DNA from: Paramecium octaurelia
Lineage: Eukaryota > Ciliophora > Oligohymenophorea > Peniculida > Parameciidae
Direction: 5' to 3'
Assembly (NCBI GenBank): GCA_905182995.1
Contig: CAJJDP010000083.1
Location: 5,515 to 69,514 of the forward strand
Length of the DNA: 64,000 nucleotides
Numbering within the stretch: the first letter of the stretch is position 1; every line of letters starts with the position of its first letter. A program made the translations under genes and the position numbers. Positions 36,640 to 48,461 of the stretch are shown piece by piece. The notes below the pieces were generated by a model. The model did not search any database. It saw only the letters and a program-made list of their open reading frames with translations, and had not been told where the DNA came from.

Positions 36640-37330
36640 AAATAAAAATAAAAAGATTTAAATATATACTTAAATATATTTAATTGATTATCATTTTTAA
36701 CAATATCAATTCGATGTTTAGGAGTTAATCCAAACTCAAGAAATACTTCTTGATTACCATCTAAACTGATTCATTTTCCATAATTTTTAGAAATATTGTT
36801 AAAATTGGCTACAATAAATAATCATTTAGTTTATTATGTTATAGTAGTTATCATCAAAACTACTGAAAAATTGAAAGGTGATTTTGAAACTTTATCTATA
36901 TTTTAGCTTTGTTCTATCCCCATTGTTTTGCAATTGTATCTAAACAGTCGTCGCTATTTTTTAAATGAAAACAATTAAATAATCAATGTTTGTCAAATCA
37001 AAATAGTTATCTGATTTATACTTATTGATCTTGATTTGAGAAGATCAATAATGCATTAAGTAAGTGTACAATAAAGTAAAACAAATTGTAATACTTATTT
37101 TTAAATCATCAAATCAAAATCAGATTGAATAGCATTAATTATAAAATCATACAAACAGATCAGCTTAAATAATCAATTATTCTTACACTAATATATTTGA
37201 GAAATCATTAAGGTTTTACCTAGCTTTCTTCATTTAGAATTGATAAATCATCAATTCAAAAACAAGATTGCAATTGTATTTCTTATTTTTATGTGTATAG
37301 AATAAGTTTCTCATCCAAAGACCTAATTTT
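36640..37330. other. A+T-rich intergenic spacer
   Basis: No frame of gene-like composition. The right part of the spacer upstream of 36639 is the likely promoter of the YTH gene. Nothing else is seen. Confidence 0.6.
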
Positions 37331-37599
37331 AAAATAGTTCGGAAATAATTTTATTTTGACTGATATTTATTAATATATATTATAACGACTATATTGGAAA
37401 TGAGGAAGTTAACAAAATGCCATTTTTTAAATTATCTCTCTGATGAAATTGGATAGTTTTGAGGCGCTCTTTTGATTCATTTATTATTTTCAATATAAAT
37501 GGATAATAAAGAAATTTTAAAAAGAGATCCAAAATATCTTTTGGATGAATTTTTCTAATTTTTATTTGAAAATATATTTTTAAAAGAGTACCAACAATA
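37331..37599 (-). other. Possible 3' exon or small ORF after the RING gene
   Basis: A minus-strand frame overlapping the end of the RING gene stays open with a partly charged translation (KIHPKDILDLFLKFLYYPFI, ESKERLKTIQFHQRDNL) to a TGA near 37331. It may be a downstream exon of the RING gene reached through an unrecognised intron, or a decayed gene. I could not find a convincing splice junction. Confidence 0.3.
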
Positions 37600-37938
37600 T
37601 CATTTAACACATACACAAGATAAATTTACAATCTAAAGAGTTCTACAGATATGGCATTTAAGGGTTTCCGAATGCTAAGATTACATCATTTGATTTAAAT
37701 CGTCTTAACATAAGACATGTCCACATAATAATTTTACAGTATTTTCCTCATTAAGAGGGCAAAAACAAATGGGACATTCCTCCTCCTTATAAGTACATTC
37801 AGTTTAAGTTGTAAGTATGAATTATGGAGTCTCATCTTCTTCTTGAATGAAGGCATTTTATCGAATCAATGCAGGAGGAGGTAACATTAATTCATCTAAG
37901 TCCATTTCATCATAATTATAACTATCTGTGCCCTCCAT
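37600..37938 (-). CDS. Small RING-finger protein
   Basis: A frame of 112 aa from ATG 37938 (MEGTDSYNYDEMDLDELM) to TGA 37600-37602. The RING signature lies at about residues 52-105: CPICFCPLNEENTVKLLCGH, VLCQDD and CHICRT, i.e. C-x2-C...C-x-H-x3-C...C-x2-C. RING proteins usually act as E3 ubiquitin ligases. The N-terminus is acidic and short. The gene model may be incomplete at the 3' side because the final Cys-rich residues (NLSCVCVK) look like read-through of an intron starting at GTAAAT. Transcribed in the same direction as the YTH and tubulin-UBR genes. Confidence 0.75.
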
Positions 37939-39330
37939 GCCTTTCTTTAGCTATTTAAAAAAGCTTTAAAATTTTTAATTTTTATTAAACTTATCGTGCC
38001 TTATTTAGATTTAAATAGCAAATCTCGTCAGATCAAAAAGGTATTATTTTTTGAAGCTGATGATTTAATTTACCTTTACTAATAAACAGATCTTAAAAAA
38101 GAGAATAACTATTATAGTAGCTCCCATTTAGAGATCAAATTAGTCTCCCCACAAATTATTAAATGTATGCTTCGTATCGAGAAGGACGACATGTATCCTA
38201 TCTTTGAAGATTTCAAAATTCCCTGTTCAATGATTTAAAAAATAATGAAAAATATCATAAAATTTCTTCACTTTATTCCAAAACAGTAGCATTTAATGCT
38301 ATTGTTTTTCAAATTTTGATTGAATATATTCCTTTGTATTACACTTTAATTATAAAAACCAGTTATTGTGATTAGCAGTAATAAATTTAAAAAATTATTC
38401 TAAGAATTCTTCCAGAAAAATCCATTTCTATTTAGGATTTATGAAGAAAGGGAATAATTCATAATCATGATATAAATAAAATGATCTTTATTTTTAATTT
38501 ACTTATTTTTAAAATCTCGTTGTATAAATATAATAATGCAGATTTTTTCGTCGTTCATATTAAAATAGATTATAGTTTCTAACTCTTTTTCGATTTCTTT
38601 AATTGAACTATTTAAGCTAGGAATTTTCTCATAAATAAATGCTAATACCTAATGATAAAATGATTCATATGTTATTGAAAAAATTAAATTTCAGCAGTCT
38701 ACATAATTATTATACAATAATCTTTACAATTTAATCAAATATTTATAATATGTAACTAGATTAATAATACTCAATCTATTCAATGTGATATTTTACTTTG
38801 ATTCCTATAATTATATGCCATATCTTATAGAAAATCATGCTTAATTACTTTATGGTATTTTTGAGGAGCAGATTATTATGATAATAACAAATGAGAGAGT
38901 AAAATAGTATTTACTAGAGTCTAAATTTTTTATAATAAATTAATTCTACTGCCAATTCACTTAAGGCTCTTATACTGAAATTAAATTCTGCAATATGAAA
39001 GAAGATACAAAAAATATATTCAAATTGACACAACCAATTAACAGGGAATCAAAATAAAATAGGAATAAAAAGAATAAAAACATAAATTGGTTTAGAGTTT
39101 TGTAATTTATATATTAGAGTATAATTTGTAATAAAAGAGATGTATTAATATGAGGATATGAATGTAATTTTTTGGTTTTTCAATCTAAATAATTTATTAT
39201 TTTATTTATAAAGTTTTATACCTTTACTATAGCATCTCAATTTTTGGCGCTATTAATTTAATAGCAAAATGCGGGTTTATTTATTGATACCCGCAATTCG
39301 TTGCAAATAATAATAATTAATTAAGATAAG
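37939..39330 (+). other. Spacer with a coding-like fragment at 37990-38320
   Basis: Between about 37990 and the TGA at 38318-38320 one forward frame reads FFEADDLIYLYQQTDLKKEN, KCMLRIEKDDMYPIFEDFKI, charged and gene-like, but without an in-frame ATG and followed by low-quality sequence. It may be a relic or an exon of a short gene. From 38321 to 39330 the DNA is only about one fifth G+C and nothing is recognised. Confidence 0.4.
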
Positions 39331-40257
39331 ATGAATAGCTACAAACTAATAAAAACTTAGTAAGACAATAACACCAATGGTGAAGATGAATCTACAAGAC
39401 ATCTAAGTGAGTTAGCAGATACCAAAATATCCTCAATCAAAGTGGCACCTACTACTCCTATTAATTTTCTAAGCCTCAGGGATAGATTTGGGTAGATTTC
39501 AGATTAATATCCATTGCCAATTAAATTCTAATAATTATTATAAACAATGAGAAACATTGAATAAACCTATTGGAAAAAGAGGAAACCACTAACATATGAT
39601 ATCAAAACTAATGCCATTAAAATTTTATAAATTGGATAATTGTTAAAACTTGATAAAGATTTATATGAAGTAAAGATTGTTAATAAATCGATTGAACTAA
39701 TTTTCAATCACATCCCTACAGAAAATTTGCCATAGTTTTAACCTTTTCAAAGTTAGCTACCTGCAATTTTTGAAAAGAGGATCACCTCAATAAGAAATAA
39801 AATGGATAAATTAGTACAAGAAACACATGAAAATTATTTGAAATCAATTGGATAAGAGAGTTTTTTAGAGTACTCCAAAGAGTTCAAGATCTATTATCCT
39901 ACCTTTGATATGAATTTTGTATAGGATATCTCACCAATACAATTACCATTTCAAATATATTCTGATGAATAGAGAGATTAAATTAAATAGATTGTTGAAA
40001 TAACGATTAAGTACTTCAATTTAAGATCTGTTTCATTTGTTTACTATAACAACTTAATACAGCACTTACTTAATAAAATACCTCTCAGTAAAGAGATTAT
40101 GGAGAAGTCATTAATGTTTTTGATTAAAATACAGCCTGATTTCTTGTAGATAACAAATGCAAAGAAAGAGCAATAGAAAAATAAATGGATTGTGCAGATT
40201 AATAAATTGAGTACAGAGTAAAAATAGATTGAATCCTTGAAAACTTATTTCTATTGA
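39331..40257 (+). CDS. Cdt1-like DNA replication licensing factor
   Basis: Single exon, 308 aa, from ATG 39331 to TGA 40255-40257. The central part follows the Cdt1 geminin/MCM-binding region pattern: LPIKFQQLLQTMRNIEQTYW, KRKPLTYDIKTNAIKIL, LLKLDKDLYEVKIVNK (compare the RP.TF..L...V...F...HL.QI..V of Cdt1), then an Arg/Glu segment, IFEKRITSIRNKMDKLVQET followed by HENYLKSIG. The C-terminal 90 residues contain a winged-helix-like stretch (SKEIMEKSLMFLIKIQPDFL), as in Cdt1, which binds MCM2-7. Cdt1 loads MCM helicase at origins. The N-terminus is short and lacks an obvious PIP box. The assignment is by motif only and needs a profile search. Confidence 0.6.
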
Positions 40258-40346
40258 TTTCCATGTTTTATATTTATTTAAATTTTAATGAACTCCTCAT
40301 ATGGTTATTTAATATTTTATATAAAATTATGATATTCTAGATTTTT

Positions 40347-40691
40347 ATGAGTATTCTCGAAAAGAATTAAAATAGAAAGGGATAATATCAATCTTATGTG
40401 AGAGATAAAAAATGTATTTGATATTGATTATTTCCTTTATGTGTTAATAATTCCATTAATTAGTCTTAAGAGAAAGATATCGATAATATCAAAAGCAATA
40501 GAAATTAATAAATAAGTGCAAAGTTTTCTTCTTAATAAGAACAATTGGCTGATTTGAAGTGTTACATATAATTAAAAAAGAATGGCAAAAATACATTAAG
40601 TTGCAATTTTTACAATGAACCAGCAGTTGTTTTTAGATTATTATGTTCTTATGAAATCATTTTAATAGCAGTCAATGCCTTTTTTGAATGA
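40347..40691 (+). CDS. Small hypothetical protein with one or two introns
   Basis: ATG 40347 begins MSILEKNQNRKGQYQSYVRD. Removing a 51-nt GT..TAG segment joins this in frame to SQEKDIDNIKSNRNQQISAK and LADLKCYIQLKKNGKNTLSC, ending at TGA 40689-40691; a second 24-nt intron near 40650 is possible. The make-up is polar and helical, with no recognised domain. Coding-like residues at 40745-40800 (LEKTMREEQRN) suggest the model may continue. Lies between the Cdt1-like and GSK3-like genes on the same strand. Confidence 0.45.
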
Positions 40692-40891
40692 AAAGTTACA
40701 AGTTAAAAACAATTCATAATTTAAATTTATGATTTGAATATTAGAATTAGAAAAAACGATGAGAGAGGAATAAAGGAATATAATATTATCGCATAGCAGG
40801 AAAAGTAATTGAGCAAAGAATGTTATAAAAAGTATATATCATATGTATTTATGATATAAAATTATATAAATAATATTTTTGAAAATATAAA

Positions 40892-42142
40892 ATGATAAAT
40901 AAGAAATCTTCAACAAAATAGGCAACAAGAATGACAACACAGGCAAACGATCAATAAGAAGTAGTGACAGTAAGATAGATAACAATAATTTCAAGTAAAA
41001 TCAATAAGCATCTAAATATACTTTAAATTAAATTGTCGGCAATGGGACATTTGGAATGGTTTATCTGGTAAAAAAAGATAAATTAATTTTAGGCCACAAA
41101 TAATTAAACAAATGAAAAAGTTGCGATTAAAAAGGTGTTCTAAGATAAGCGATACAAGAATAGAGAGCATCTAATAATTTAAGAATTGAACAACCCATGT
41201 GTTATAAAGCTAAAAGAGGCTTTTTTTACTTAAGGTGATAAAGTAATGGCAAATACATTTATAAAGGGTGACGATGTTTATTTAAATTTGGTTATGGATT
41301 ATATTCCTGACACATTAAGTAAGGTGATCAGATATTATAAGAAGGCCAAATAACCATTTCCAGCAGCTCTATTGAAAATTTATAGTTATTAAATGTTCCG
41401 TGCACTTGCATATTTGGAAGGTAATTGGCATTTGTATCATAAATGAAGGGATTGGAATCAGTCACCGAGATATCAAGCCCTAAAATATTCTAGTTGATCC
41501 AAATAATCACATTCTTAAGATATGCGACTTTGGGTCAGCTAAGAGATTGCAAAAAGGAGAACCAAATGTTGCTTACATTTGTTCCAGATACTATAGAGCA
41601 CCTGAGTTGATATTTGGAGCAACTGAATATACAACTGCCATAGATATGTGGTCCATAGGTTGTGTGATAGCTGAAATGACAATTGGAGAGCCTTTATTTC
41701 CAGGAGAGAGTGCCACTGATCAATTGGTGGAGATTATAAAGATACTTGGAACGCCTACTATTGAATAAGTGAAATAGATGAATCCTATGCATAAGGAATT
41801 CAAATTTCCATAAATTAAGAATCATCCTTGGAACAAAGTAATTCAATATTATTAAATGGCTAGGTATTCCAAAAGTTTAAACCTGATCCTTTGTTTGTAG
41901 ATTTGATATCTAAAATTATGTTGTACCCTCCTAGAGAGAGATTGAGGCCATTAGAAGCATTGTCTCATCCTTATTTTAATGAAATTAGAGATGAAAAGTT
42001 TGGAATTCCAAATGTAAAGTTGCCCAACTTCTTTGATTTTACAAAAGGTAGAGTATCATGTTTATTTGTAGAGGAATTGTCGATCTAACCTGAAATCGCG
42101 TTTAAGTTAACTCCCTAGTGGTATTAGTAAAAGAGAATATGA
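40892..42142 (+). CDS. GSK3/shaggy-like serine/threonine kinase
   Basis: Five introns (26, 25, 28, 26 and 24 nt) leave 374 codons (373 aa). All kinase motifs are present: [13 protein letters not shown] (Gly loop), VAIKKV (ATP Lys), HRDIKPQNILVDP (catalytic Asp), CDFGSAKRL (DFG), then the GSK3 activation segment [18 protein letters not shown], carrying the conserved activating Tyr after [22 protein letters not shown] and the C-terminal [16 protein letters not shown] are also typical of GSK3. The usual Cys of CHRDIK is Ser (SHRDIK). The N-terminus is a short Gln/Thr-rich extension. GSK3 enzymes phosphorylate primed substrates; the ciliate paralogues are numerous. The stop lies 19 bp before the start of the PP2C gene on the same strand. 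Confidence 0.93.
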
Positions 42143-42161
42143 ACTTAATTATTTTTAATAA

Positions 42162-43937
42162 ATGAATCCCATTCGTGTCTATCCACTTAAATTTACAAAT
42201 CAAGATTCTATGGCAAATTCTCCAGGCCTAAAAAAGAAAGCTTAGCCTTCTGATCGTGCATACACTTTTCAATTAAAGTATCTTCAAATTAGAAATTAGT
42301 CCTCCTTCACAACAGAGTAGAAGCAATCAGAAAAGACATCCAACAGGAGGTATCAATGCACAAGATGAAAAAATAAAGATTGTATCAATGAAATTTTGTT
42401 ATCTTATCGTAGGTTACTTAAAAGAAATTATAATTACTTTAACCATCTAGCTATTCTCCAAAAAAGAGAGTAATCAGCAACAATGACAAACCATACATCT
42501 TCAAATTCTCAAATTAATCAAATGAAGTATCATTGATGTAAAATAATTCATAGTCACTTTCCCCAACAAAATTGCCAAATTTGAAAAGAAGCGAATCAAC
42601 CAATGCTCCCTAGGAACTTTAATCTAAGATTGATTTAACCTAGTCTCAAAGAAGAAGTAAAAGAACCGATGCTAGTAATACAGAAAACACTCCATAAGTA
42701 CAATCATAAAATTATAGTTAAGAATAAAACTTCTTTTCTAAAATTATATTAGGATTCCTCTCCAAAATTGCGTTCAATCTAGAGTAGGGTGAGTTCGTAG
42801 GCTATTGTATAAGATATAAAAATCAAACCTAAGATGCCTTAATAAGTGATAATGTTGCATGGAAGATCAACTAGTCAAGCTGCGCTAGTCAATTCAAATG
42901 TGACAGAAGATGATGAACTTTAAGATTTTGTCTAATTGTTTCTATCGAAGTATGTTAGATAACCATATATTATTTAGAACTTAAGCTGGTTAAAATGGAA
43001 ATAAATAGACTAAAACAAATCAAGATTCCATCATTATCTCGAATAATTTTGGAGGCATAAAAAACAGGTTAGATAGTTAATAAACTTAGATATTTATTCT
43101 CAGTTTGCGATGGTCATGGAGTTTATGGACATCATGTTTCGCAATTAATCAAAAAGGTCTTACCAACTATAATCGATTAACAATTGAAAACATTTATTGG
43201 GAAATAGGAAATTGATATTGGTGAAGATTTATATTCAGAAGTAGAGAAGACCTTTTAAAGTAGTTATTAAAAAATGACTAAAGATTTAGTAAGTATTTAT
43301 ATAAAATTAGTCTTCTTGTGGAATTGATATATCATTTAGTGGATCTACTTGTTCAACTGTATTTGTTTCTGGAAATAATCTATGGTGTGCCAACATTGGA
43401 GATTCAAGATCAGTATAAAATGTTTGATTCATAAAATAGATTTTCATTGAGTAGATTGGAGAGTCCAACAAATGGAAGATAGTTGAATTAAGCAATGATC
43501 ATAAACCAGATTTACCAAGCGAAAAGAGAAGGATTTTGGCCAGTAAAGGAAGAGTCTAGCCATTCGTAGCTGAGAATGGGCAAAACATTGGACCAGCCAG
43601 AGTTTGGTTGATGCATGAACAAATCCCAGGATTAGCTATGAGTAGATCTTTTGGAGATTATGTTGCATCCACAGTTGGAGTAATATCAGATCCAGAACTA
43701 ATTTATCACAAGATGACTTAGAAGTGTGGATTTTTGGTGGTGGCTAGTGATGGAGTATGGGAGTTTTTAAGCAATGATGAGATTCAACATATTATCTGCA
43801 GTTATTGGAGTCCGTAGATGAATGCTAAGAAAATTGATGAGATGGTGGAAAGCATTATAAGGGAATCTACTAGAAGATGGCAAGAAGAGGATGATGTGGT
43901 TGATGATATTTCAATAATTATTGCATATTTCTCTTGA
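42162..43937 (+). CDS. PP2C-type protein phosphatase with low-complexity N-terminus
   Basis: Seven introns are proposed (six of 22-31 nt plus one less certain, of about 55 nt near 42710), leaving about 522 aa. The first 220 residues are Ser/Gln/Lys-rich (SLSPTKLPNLKRSESTNAPQ). The PP2C domain follows: AGQNGNKQTKTNQDSIII, FSVCDGHGVYGH (metal Asp), SGSTCSTVFVSGNNLWCANI-GDSR, GPARVWLMHEQIPGLAMSRSFGDY, VVASDGVWEFLSN and DDISIIIAY. All metal-coordinating Asp residues are present, so it should be an active Mg/Mn-dependent Ser/Thr phosphatase. It is a close paralogue of the gene at 49999-51527. It sits directly behind the GSK3-like kinase, and convergent with the third PP2C gene 108 bp away. Confidence 0.9.
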
Positions 43938-44045
43938 TTTTTTAATATGTTAAAATGTGAGAATTTAGGAAATTCTTTATGTGTTTTAATTGATTGATTA
44001 TTAATTAGAAGAGATAAAAACACAATAATCAGAATTGAATTAAAT

Positions 44046-44937
44046 TCATAATGGGAATACCATTATCGTTACATTGTCTCTTATATAATCACTTGATATT
44101 GCTTGATATAACTATTTTGCTAAATTCTTATTTTGATCAAGTTTCTGAATGATCTATAAAACTTCTTATTCCGAAAGTTCCTAAAATAAAAAGGGAAAAT
44201 TTACATCCCAGAAACCATCACTCGCCATAACTATGAATCTATCACCTTCCGAGATCTGGTATCTGAAAATCTCAGGTTCGCTTATGATGTACTTTTTAAG
44301 ATAAAAATCTCCAAATGATCTTGTAACAGTTAATGAGCCTGAGACTCGGCAGATGTTTTGTCTCTTTGTTATCAGTCTACAGAGATAGGAATGATAGTCT
44401 TACCCTCCTTATTTGTGTATTCTCTATTATTCTTCTTTGGATTGGGGGATGTGAATAGAATTTAATTATTCAAATGTATTCTCTCGGAATACAATAGCCT
44501 TGGAATCTCCTAGGTTTGTTATTGTAACAGTTTTATTTTAAATAGACAATAATATAGCAACAGACCCAGATTGCATGTATTGACTTAAATTGTTATCAAC
44601 ATCGCTAAACACTACAAAAATAAGATCGTATACCATACCTTTTTTATATTCCTGATCTGACATTCCATTTTGTAATCTTTGTAGCAAATTCTGCTATAAA
44701 TAATCAGCAACATGGGATGAGCCATGACCGTCAAAAATTGCATAATGATTATTCAAAACCTAATACTAAGAATAATTAATTGTTATATATTACTCTGTCA
44801 AGCATTTCCCTTCGAGATCCACGATTCATATATAAATGATATTTTTCATTTTATTCCTCCAATTCATCGAATGACTCGCACAAATCATTCACTACTTGTT
44901 GGTTATGCTCATAATTTATTACTATTTCTAAATCCAT
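44046..44937 (-). CDS. PP2C-type protein phosphatase, divergent
   Basis: Three introns (34, 27 and 24 nt) leave 269 codons (268 aa). Motifs are HYAIFDGHGSSHVADYL, SGSVAILLSIQNKTVTITNL followed by GDSKAIVFREN (GDS-K instead of GDSR), SGSLTVTRSFGDFYLKKYI, VMASDGFWD and RDNVTIMVFPL. The core Asp residues of DGHG, SDG and DN are kept. It lacks the N-terminal NQDS motif region and is shorter than the two other PP2C proteins here, with a TAK-binding or PPM1-like compactness. Starts at 44937, near the 3' end of the MAP2K-like gene (45015), both on the minus strand. Confidence 0.87.
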
Positions 44938-45014
44938 TATAAAAATAAGTTATTTTTTTTTATTGCTTTAAATTTTAATAATATACTATAAATAGTTAAA
45001 TTATTGATATAAAT

Positions 45015-46194
45015 TCATTTTTGTTGGACTAACTGTAACTTTTGATCCTTCTGCAATATCCACATCTGCACATATTGACCATTCTACGCATTTTTTATAA
45101 TCCAATTGTGCTACAACAGAGTCTGCGCATCCAATCGTTTACTTTGATCCTTGTTCAAACTAAAATCAATATTCAAATCCTACCAAATATTAACAAAATC
45201 CCTCATTTCTACACTATATGGATAATTATCCAATTTTGGAGACTCCGACTTCAGAATGTTCTGAATCATTTGGATATAAGTCATCTGCTTATTGGAGACT
45301 GAGTATGGATGTTTCCCTGTTGCCATTTCATAGATAATCAGTCCCAAAGACCATATGTCTGAAGCGTAAGAGTAGTTCTTCCCCTCTGTTCTCTCCGGAG
45401 ACCTATGAGAAAATAGGAGGGATTTTCTTACATGTACATCAAAGTACCTACAAATGTTCTAGCTATGGCTATGGTGTTTTCCAATTATTTACTAATTCCG
45501 AAATCAGTCAATTTTATCTACCCTAAACTGTTAATGAGGATATTTTCTGGTTTGATATCTCTGTGAAGTTGATGCTTCTGCTAATGCAAATATTATAATC
45601 CCATGAGAATATTATAAGTTATCGTTGCAATTATTTATTCATTAATTAATTCACTTAAATTATGCTTATAGATTTGTTGAATAATGCTTCGCAATGATCC
45701 TTGATCCATATATTCAAGTACCAATCTTATGGTTCCTCAAAAATCAATGATAGAGCTACCTTCTTCATAATATGCGCCATAAAACTTGATCAATTATTCG
45801 CATTCACAACCATTCAAGAGTGTACTTAGATCATTTAACATCTAATGTCTCTTATCCTTATCGAAAACATTAATTATCTGATATTATAACAATCAAAATT
45901 AACCTTTAAAGCTACTTGACAATTGTAAGGCAAATATAATCCTCTGCAAACATAGCTGGATACTCCTTATCCAATGATATCCCCAACCTTAATTTACTGA
46001 TGCGTTATCGATTCCTATGTATTTTGTATCTATTCCCCATTGGTGGTTGTCAATCCCTCATTGTTTATTTTTATTCCTGCTTTTGGAAATCTAACACTAT
46101 TATGTCCACTAATATTTATTATCAATTTTAACATTTCGAATGTCATAGAACTATTTTATTCAAAATTAACTTCAATGTCAAATTCATCTTGCAT
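45015..46194 (-). CDS. MAP kinase kinase (MAP2K/STE7)-like kinase
   Basis: Four introns (26, 24, 29 and 24 nt) leave 359 codons (358 aa). One of them removes an in-frame TGA, confirming the splice model. Motifs: IGQGVSSYVCRG (Gly loop), VALK (ATP Lys), LVLEYMDQGSL, LHRDIKPENILINSLGQIKL, TDFGISKQL, then FVGTLMYMSPERTEGKNYSY and DIWSLGLIIYEMATGKHPYS. The VGT-xx-YMSPER activation segment and the pattern of one gatekeeper Met after LEY are typical of MAP2K enzymes. The N-terminus (MQDEFDIEVNFEQNSSMTFE) is acidic, without a clear MAPK docking site. It is head-to-head with BBS9, the two start codons being 21 bp apart. Confidence 0.88.
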
Positions 46195-46215
46195 TTTATA
46201 TAATATTAATTATAT
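46195..46215. promoter_or_regulatory. 21-bp divergent intergenic interval
   Basis: Only 21 bp separate the MAP2K-like start codon (minus strand) from the BBS9 start codon (plus strand). Both transcription start regions must overlap the opposite gene or fit within this A+T-rich interval, implying a shared bidirectional promoter. Confidence 0.6.
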
Positions 46216-48426
46216 ATGTCATTATTTAACACCAAGTAGTTCTGGGGGACAAGAGTGGGTCCTGAAGAATTCGACGAACAGCATCTCTTCGTAGACAACT
46301 CAATCATTTATGTTGGCTCATATTCAGGGAACTTGAGAATCTATCAACCCCAAAGAGGTGATTACAAACCAACACATCTCAAATAGGAAATCAATTTGCA
46401 AGACCCTATTCTACAAATTTTGATTGGGAATTTTGGCAATAAATCTCTTTGTGTCTTATTTCCCAAAAGAGTAGTATTCTATTCTTTGGACATGGAGTTA
46501 CTAAAAGAACATAAATTACAGAGGAATGGATTTAATATGTGCTCAGGTTAGTTTGGATAAGGAAGAAAGGATCTTGTATGTATCCAAAGTTGCGATGCTT
46601 GCCTCATGATCTATGAATAAGAATAATTACTACATATTTGTTAATTGAGTACAGAGTATTTTCCATTGCCTGGTCCCATTATTTACTCACAATAGTTAGA
46701 CTCATTCATTTTGTAAAACAGTTGCTATGAATTGGAATCCTATAAATATGCCAATCTATGCACACTCCAAAAGAAAAGAGCTCAGCCTAATTGGACACTT
46801 AATTTGGGAGAACAAGCATAAAAAATAATTGAAATTCCATCCTAAAACATCTTCTACGTCATTTGTGAATAAATGCTATTCCAAGTTCAGCAAAGCGGGA
46901 TTATCTTTCATCAAAAGAGATTGGATTACCCTCCTGCTTCAATCCTAGTAAATGAACCTCATACATTAATCATAACATCATTTACTCACCATTTAATGAT
47001 CTATAAGGATTTGAATCTAGTATGGGCAGCTAAAACCGATCATATTTGTCATGGTATTTCCATTGGAAAATTTGATGACATCGATAAATTGCTGGTTGTC
47101 TTGAATGATGAAGGATACCTTTAAGTGATTTACTTAGGTACTGAATAAATATCTATACAAAAACAATTTTAAATTGAATAGTAGCATTCTTATCAATAAT
47201 TAAATGAGCTCTACACTTCGACTCTATAATAGATCTAAGTAAAGGAGGGCAATCCCATAATTGAATAAAATGAAAAGTCCTAATTGTAGATTAATGCAGA
47301 AATAATCAAATTAGCTCCTACTAGAGATTTCATTGAAGATAAAGAAAATTACCTATAAGTAGAATCATTAGTAATTTAATGTTTAGTCTACTTAAACATA
47401 ACCTCAAAATAATAAATTGAAAACTTATAAGTCTAATTAGTATATGATGAATCTATCTTCATTTCCAACCCGAGATTTGAAATCAATGTTTTGTAAGGTA
47501 CTATCATACATGAATTTAATGTTTTCTCTACTAAGAACTGTCCCATTGATAGAGTAGTAAAAGTACTTTGTAATCATAAAAATGGATGTTATTCAACAGA
47601 ATTCACCTTACCACTTAGTCTATTTTGCTATATGATCTAACCAGAGAAAAATGCTAAGTATAAAATTACAGTCAATGTTAATAATTTATCAATTTACAAT
47701 GTCTTTAAAGACATAAAACCTATAGATTCCTCTCTATTAAATTAAAGTTTGATGACGTTGTAAATGACTAATTCAACAGTATCTATTTTAGCAAACAAAC
47801 AAAATGATAGATGGAGACTTTAGAGTGATAACTTCGAAGCTATTTGCTTTATTTTACATGAACTTGTAGTAAGAGAACGTGAAAACATAAAGTATACTGA
47901 TGACGTCCCTTTGAAAGATATCTTTGATGTTATTGATGAACATTTCACTTTGAAATTATCTTTGAAGGAGTATGAAAAAGACTTAGAATAGAAGGCCAAT
48001 GAATTTAGAGCCATTTAAAAGAAGATCTTACAAAGATTCAAAGAAAACAATCCAGCTTCAGTTGAGTCAATGAACTCACTTTTGGAATTATGTTTTTAGT
48101 AGTTTATACAATTGATGGATAACACTTAAAAATGTTAGAATATTTTCAAGAACTTACAACATAATTTATAATGTATGATTCATTTAATGTTACAATTATG
48201 TTATTTAAGATTCAAGATTACCTAAGAATAACTGGAAGAATTAAAAAGACTCTTCTATTGTGAGAAAGTAATTTTTAGTATTATTAATTATTAGGATTGG
48301 GAGGAAGAAGTCTTTATTAACATAAATTATTACTTAAAGGGATAAATTCCAGATGTTGTACATGAAAATACTTAGAAAATTAAAAAAATCATTACAATGT
48401 TGATTGATAAATTATCTAAATAATGA
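46216..48426 (+). CDS. BBS9: BBS9 (PTHB1), BBSome subunit
   Basis: Single exon, 736 aa. The N-terminal propeller matches BBS9/PTHB1 step by step: MSLFNTKQFWG, IIYVGSYSGNLRIYQPQ, LQDPILQILIGNF, KEHKLQRNGFNMCSGQFGQ, RKDLVCIQSCDACLMIYEQE, STEYFPLPGPIIYSQQLDSF, YELESYKYANLCTLQ and NWTLNLGEQAQKI. The later region (GISIGKFDDIDKLLVVLNDE, YLQVIYLGTEQ) is also conserved, followed by the GAE-like and C-terminal helical parts; the total is shorter than the animal protein (about 890 aa). BBS9 is a core scaffold of the BBSome, which moves membrane proteins in cilia, fitting a ciliate. Head-to-head with the MAP2K-like kinase and convergent with the SAM-FHA-RING gene, 35 bp away. Confidence 0.93.
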
Positions 48427-48461
48427 TTACATAATAAATAGATATATATTTTAATCAAAGG

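Noticed and set aside
45042-45302. Plus-strand 86-aa ORF
   Set aside because: Antisense shadow of the MAP2K-like kinase C-terminus.
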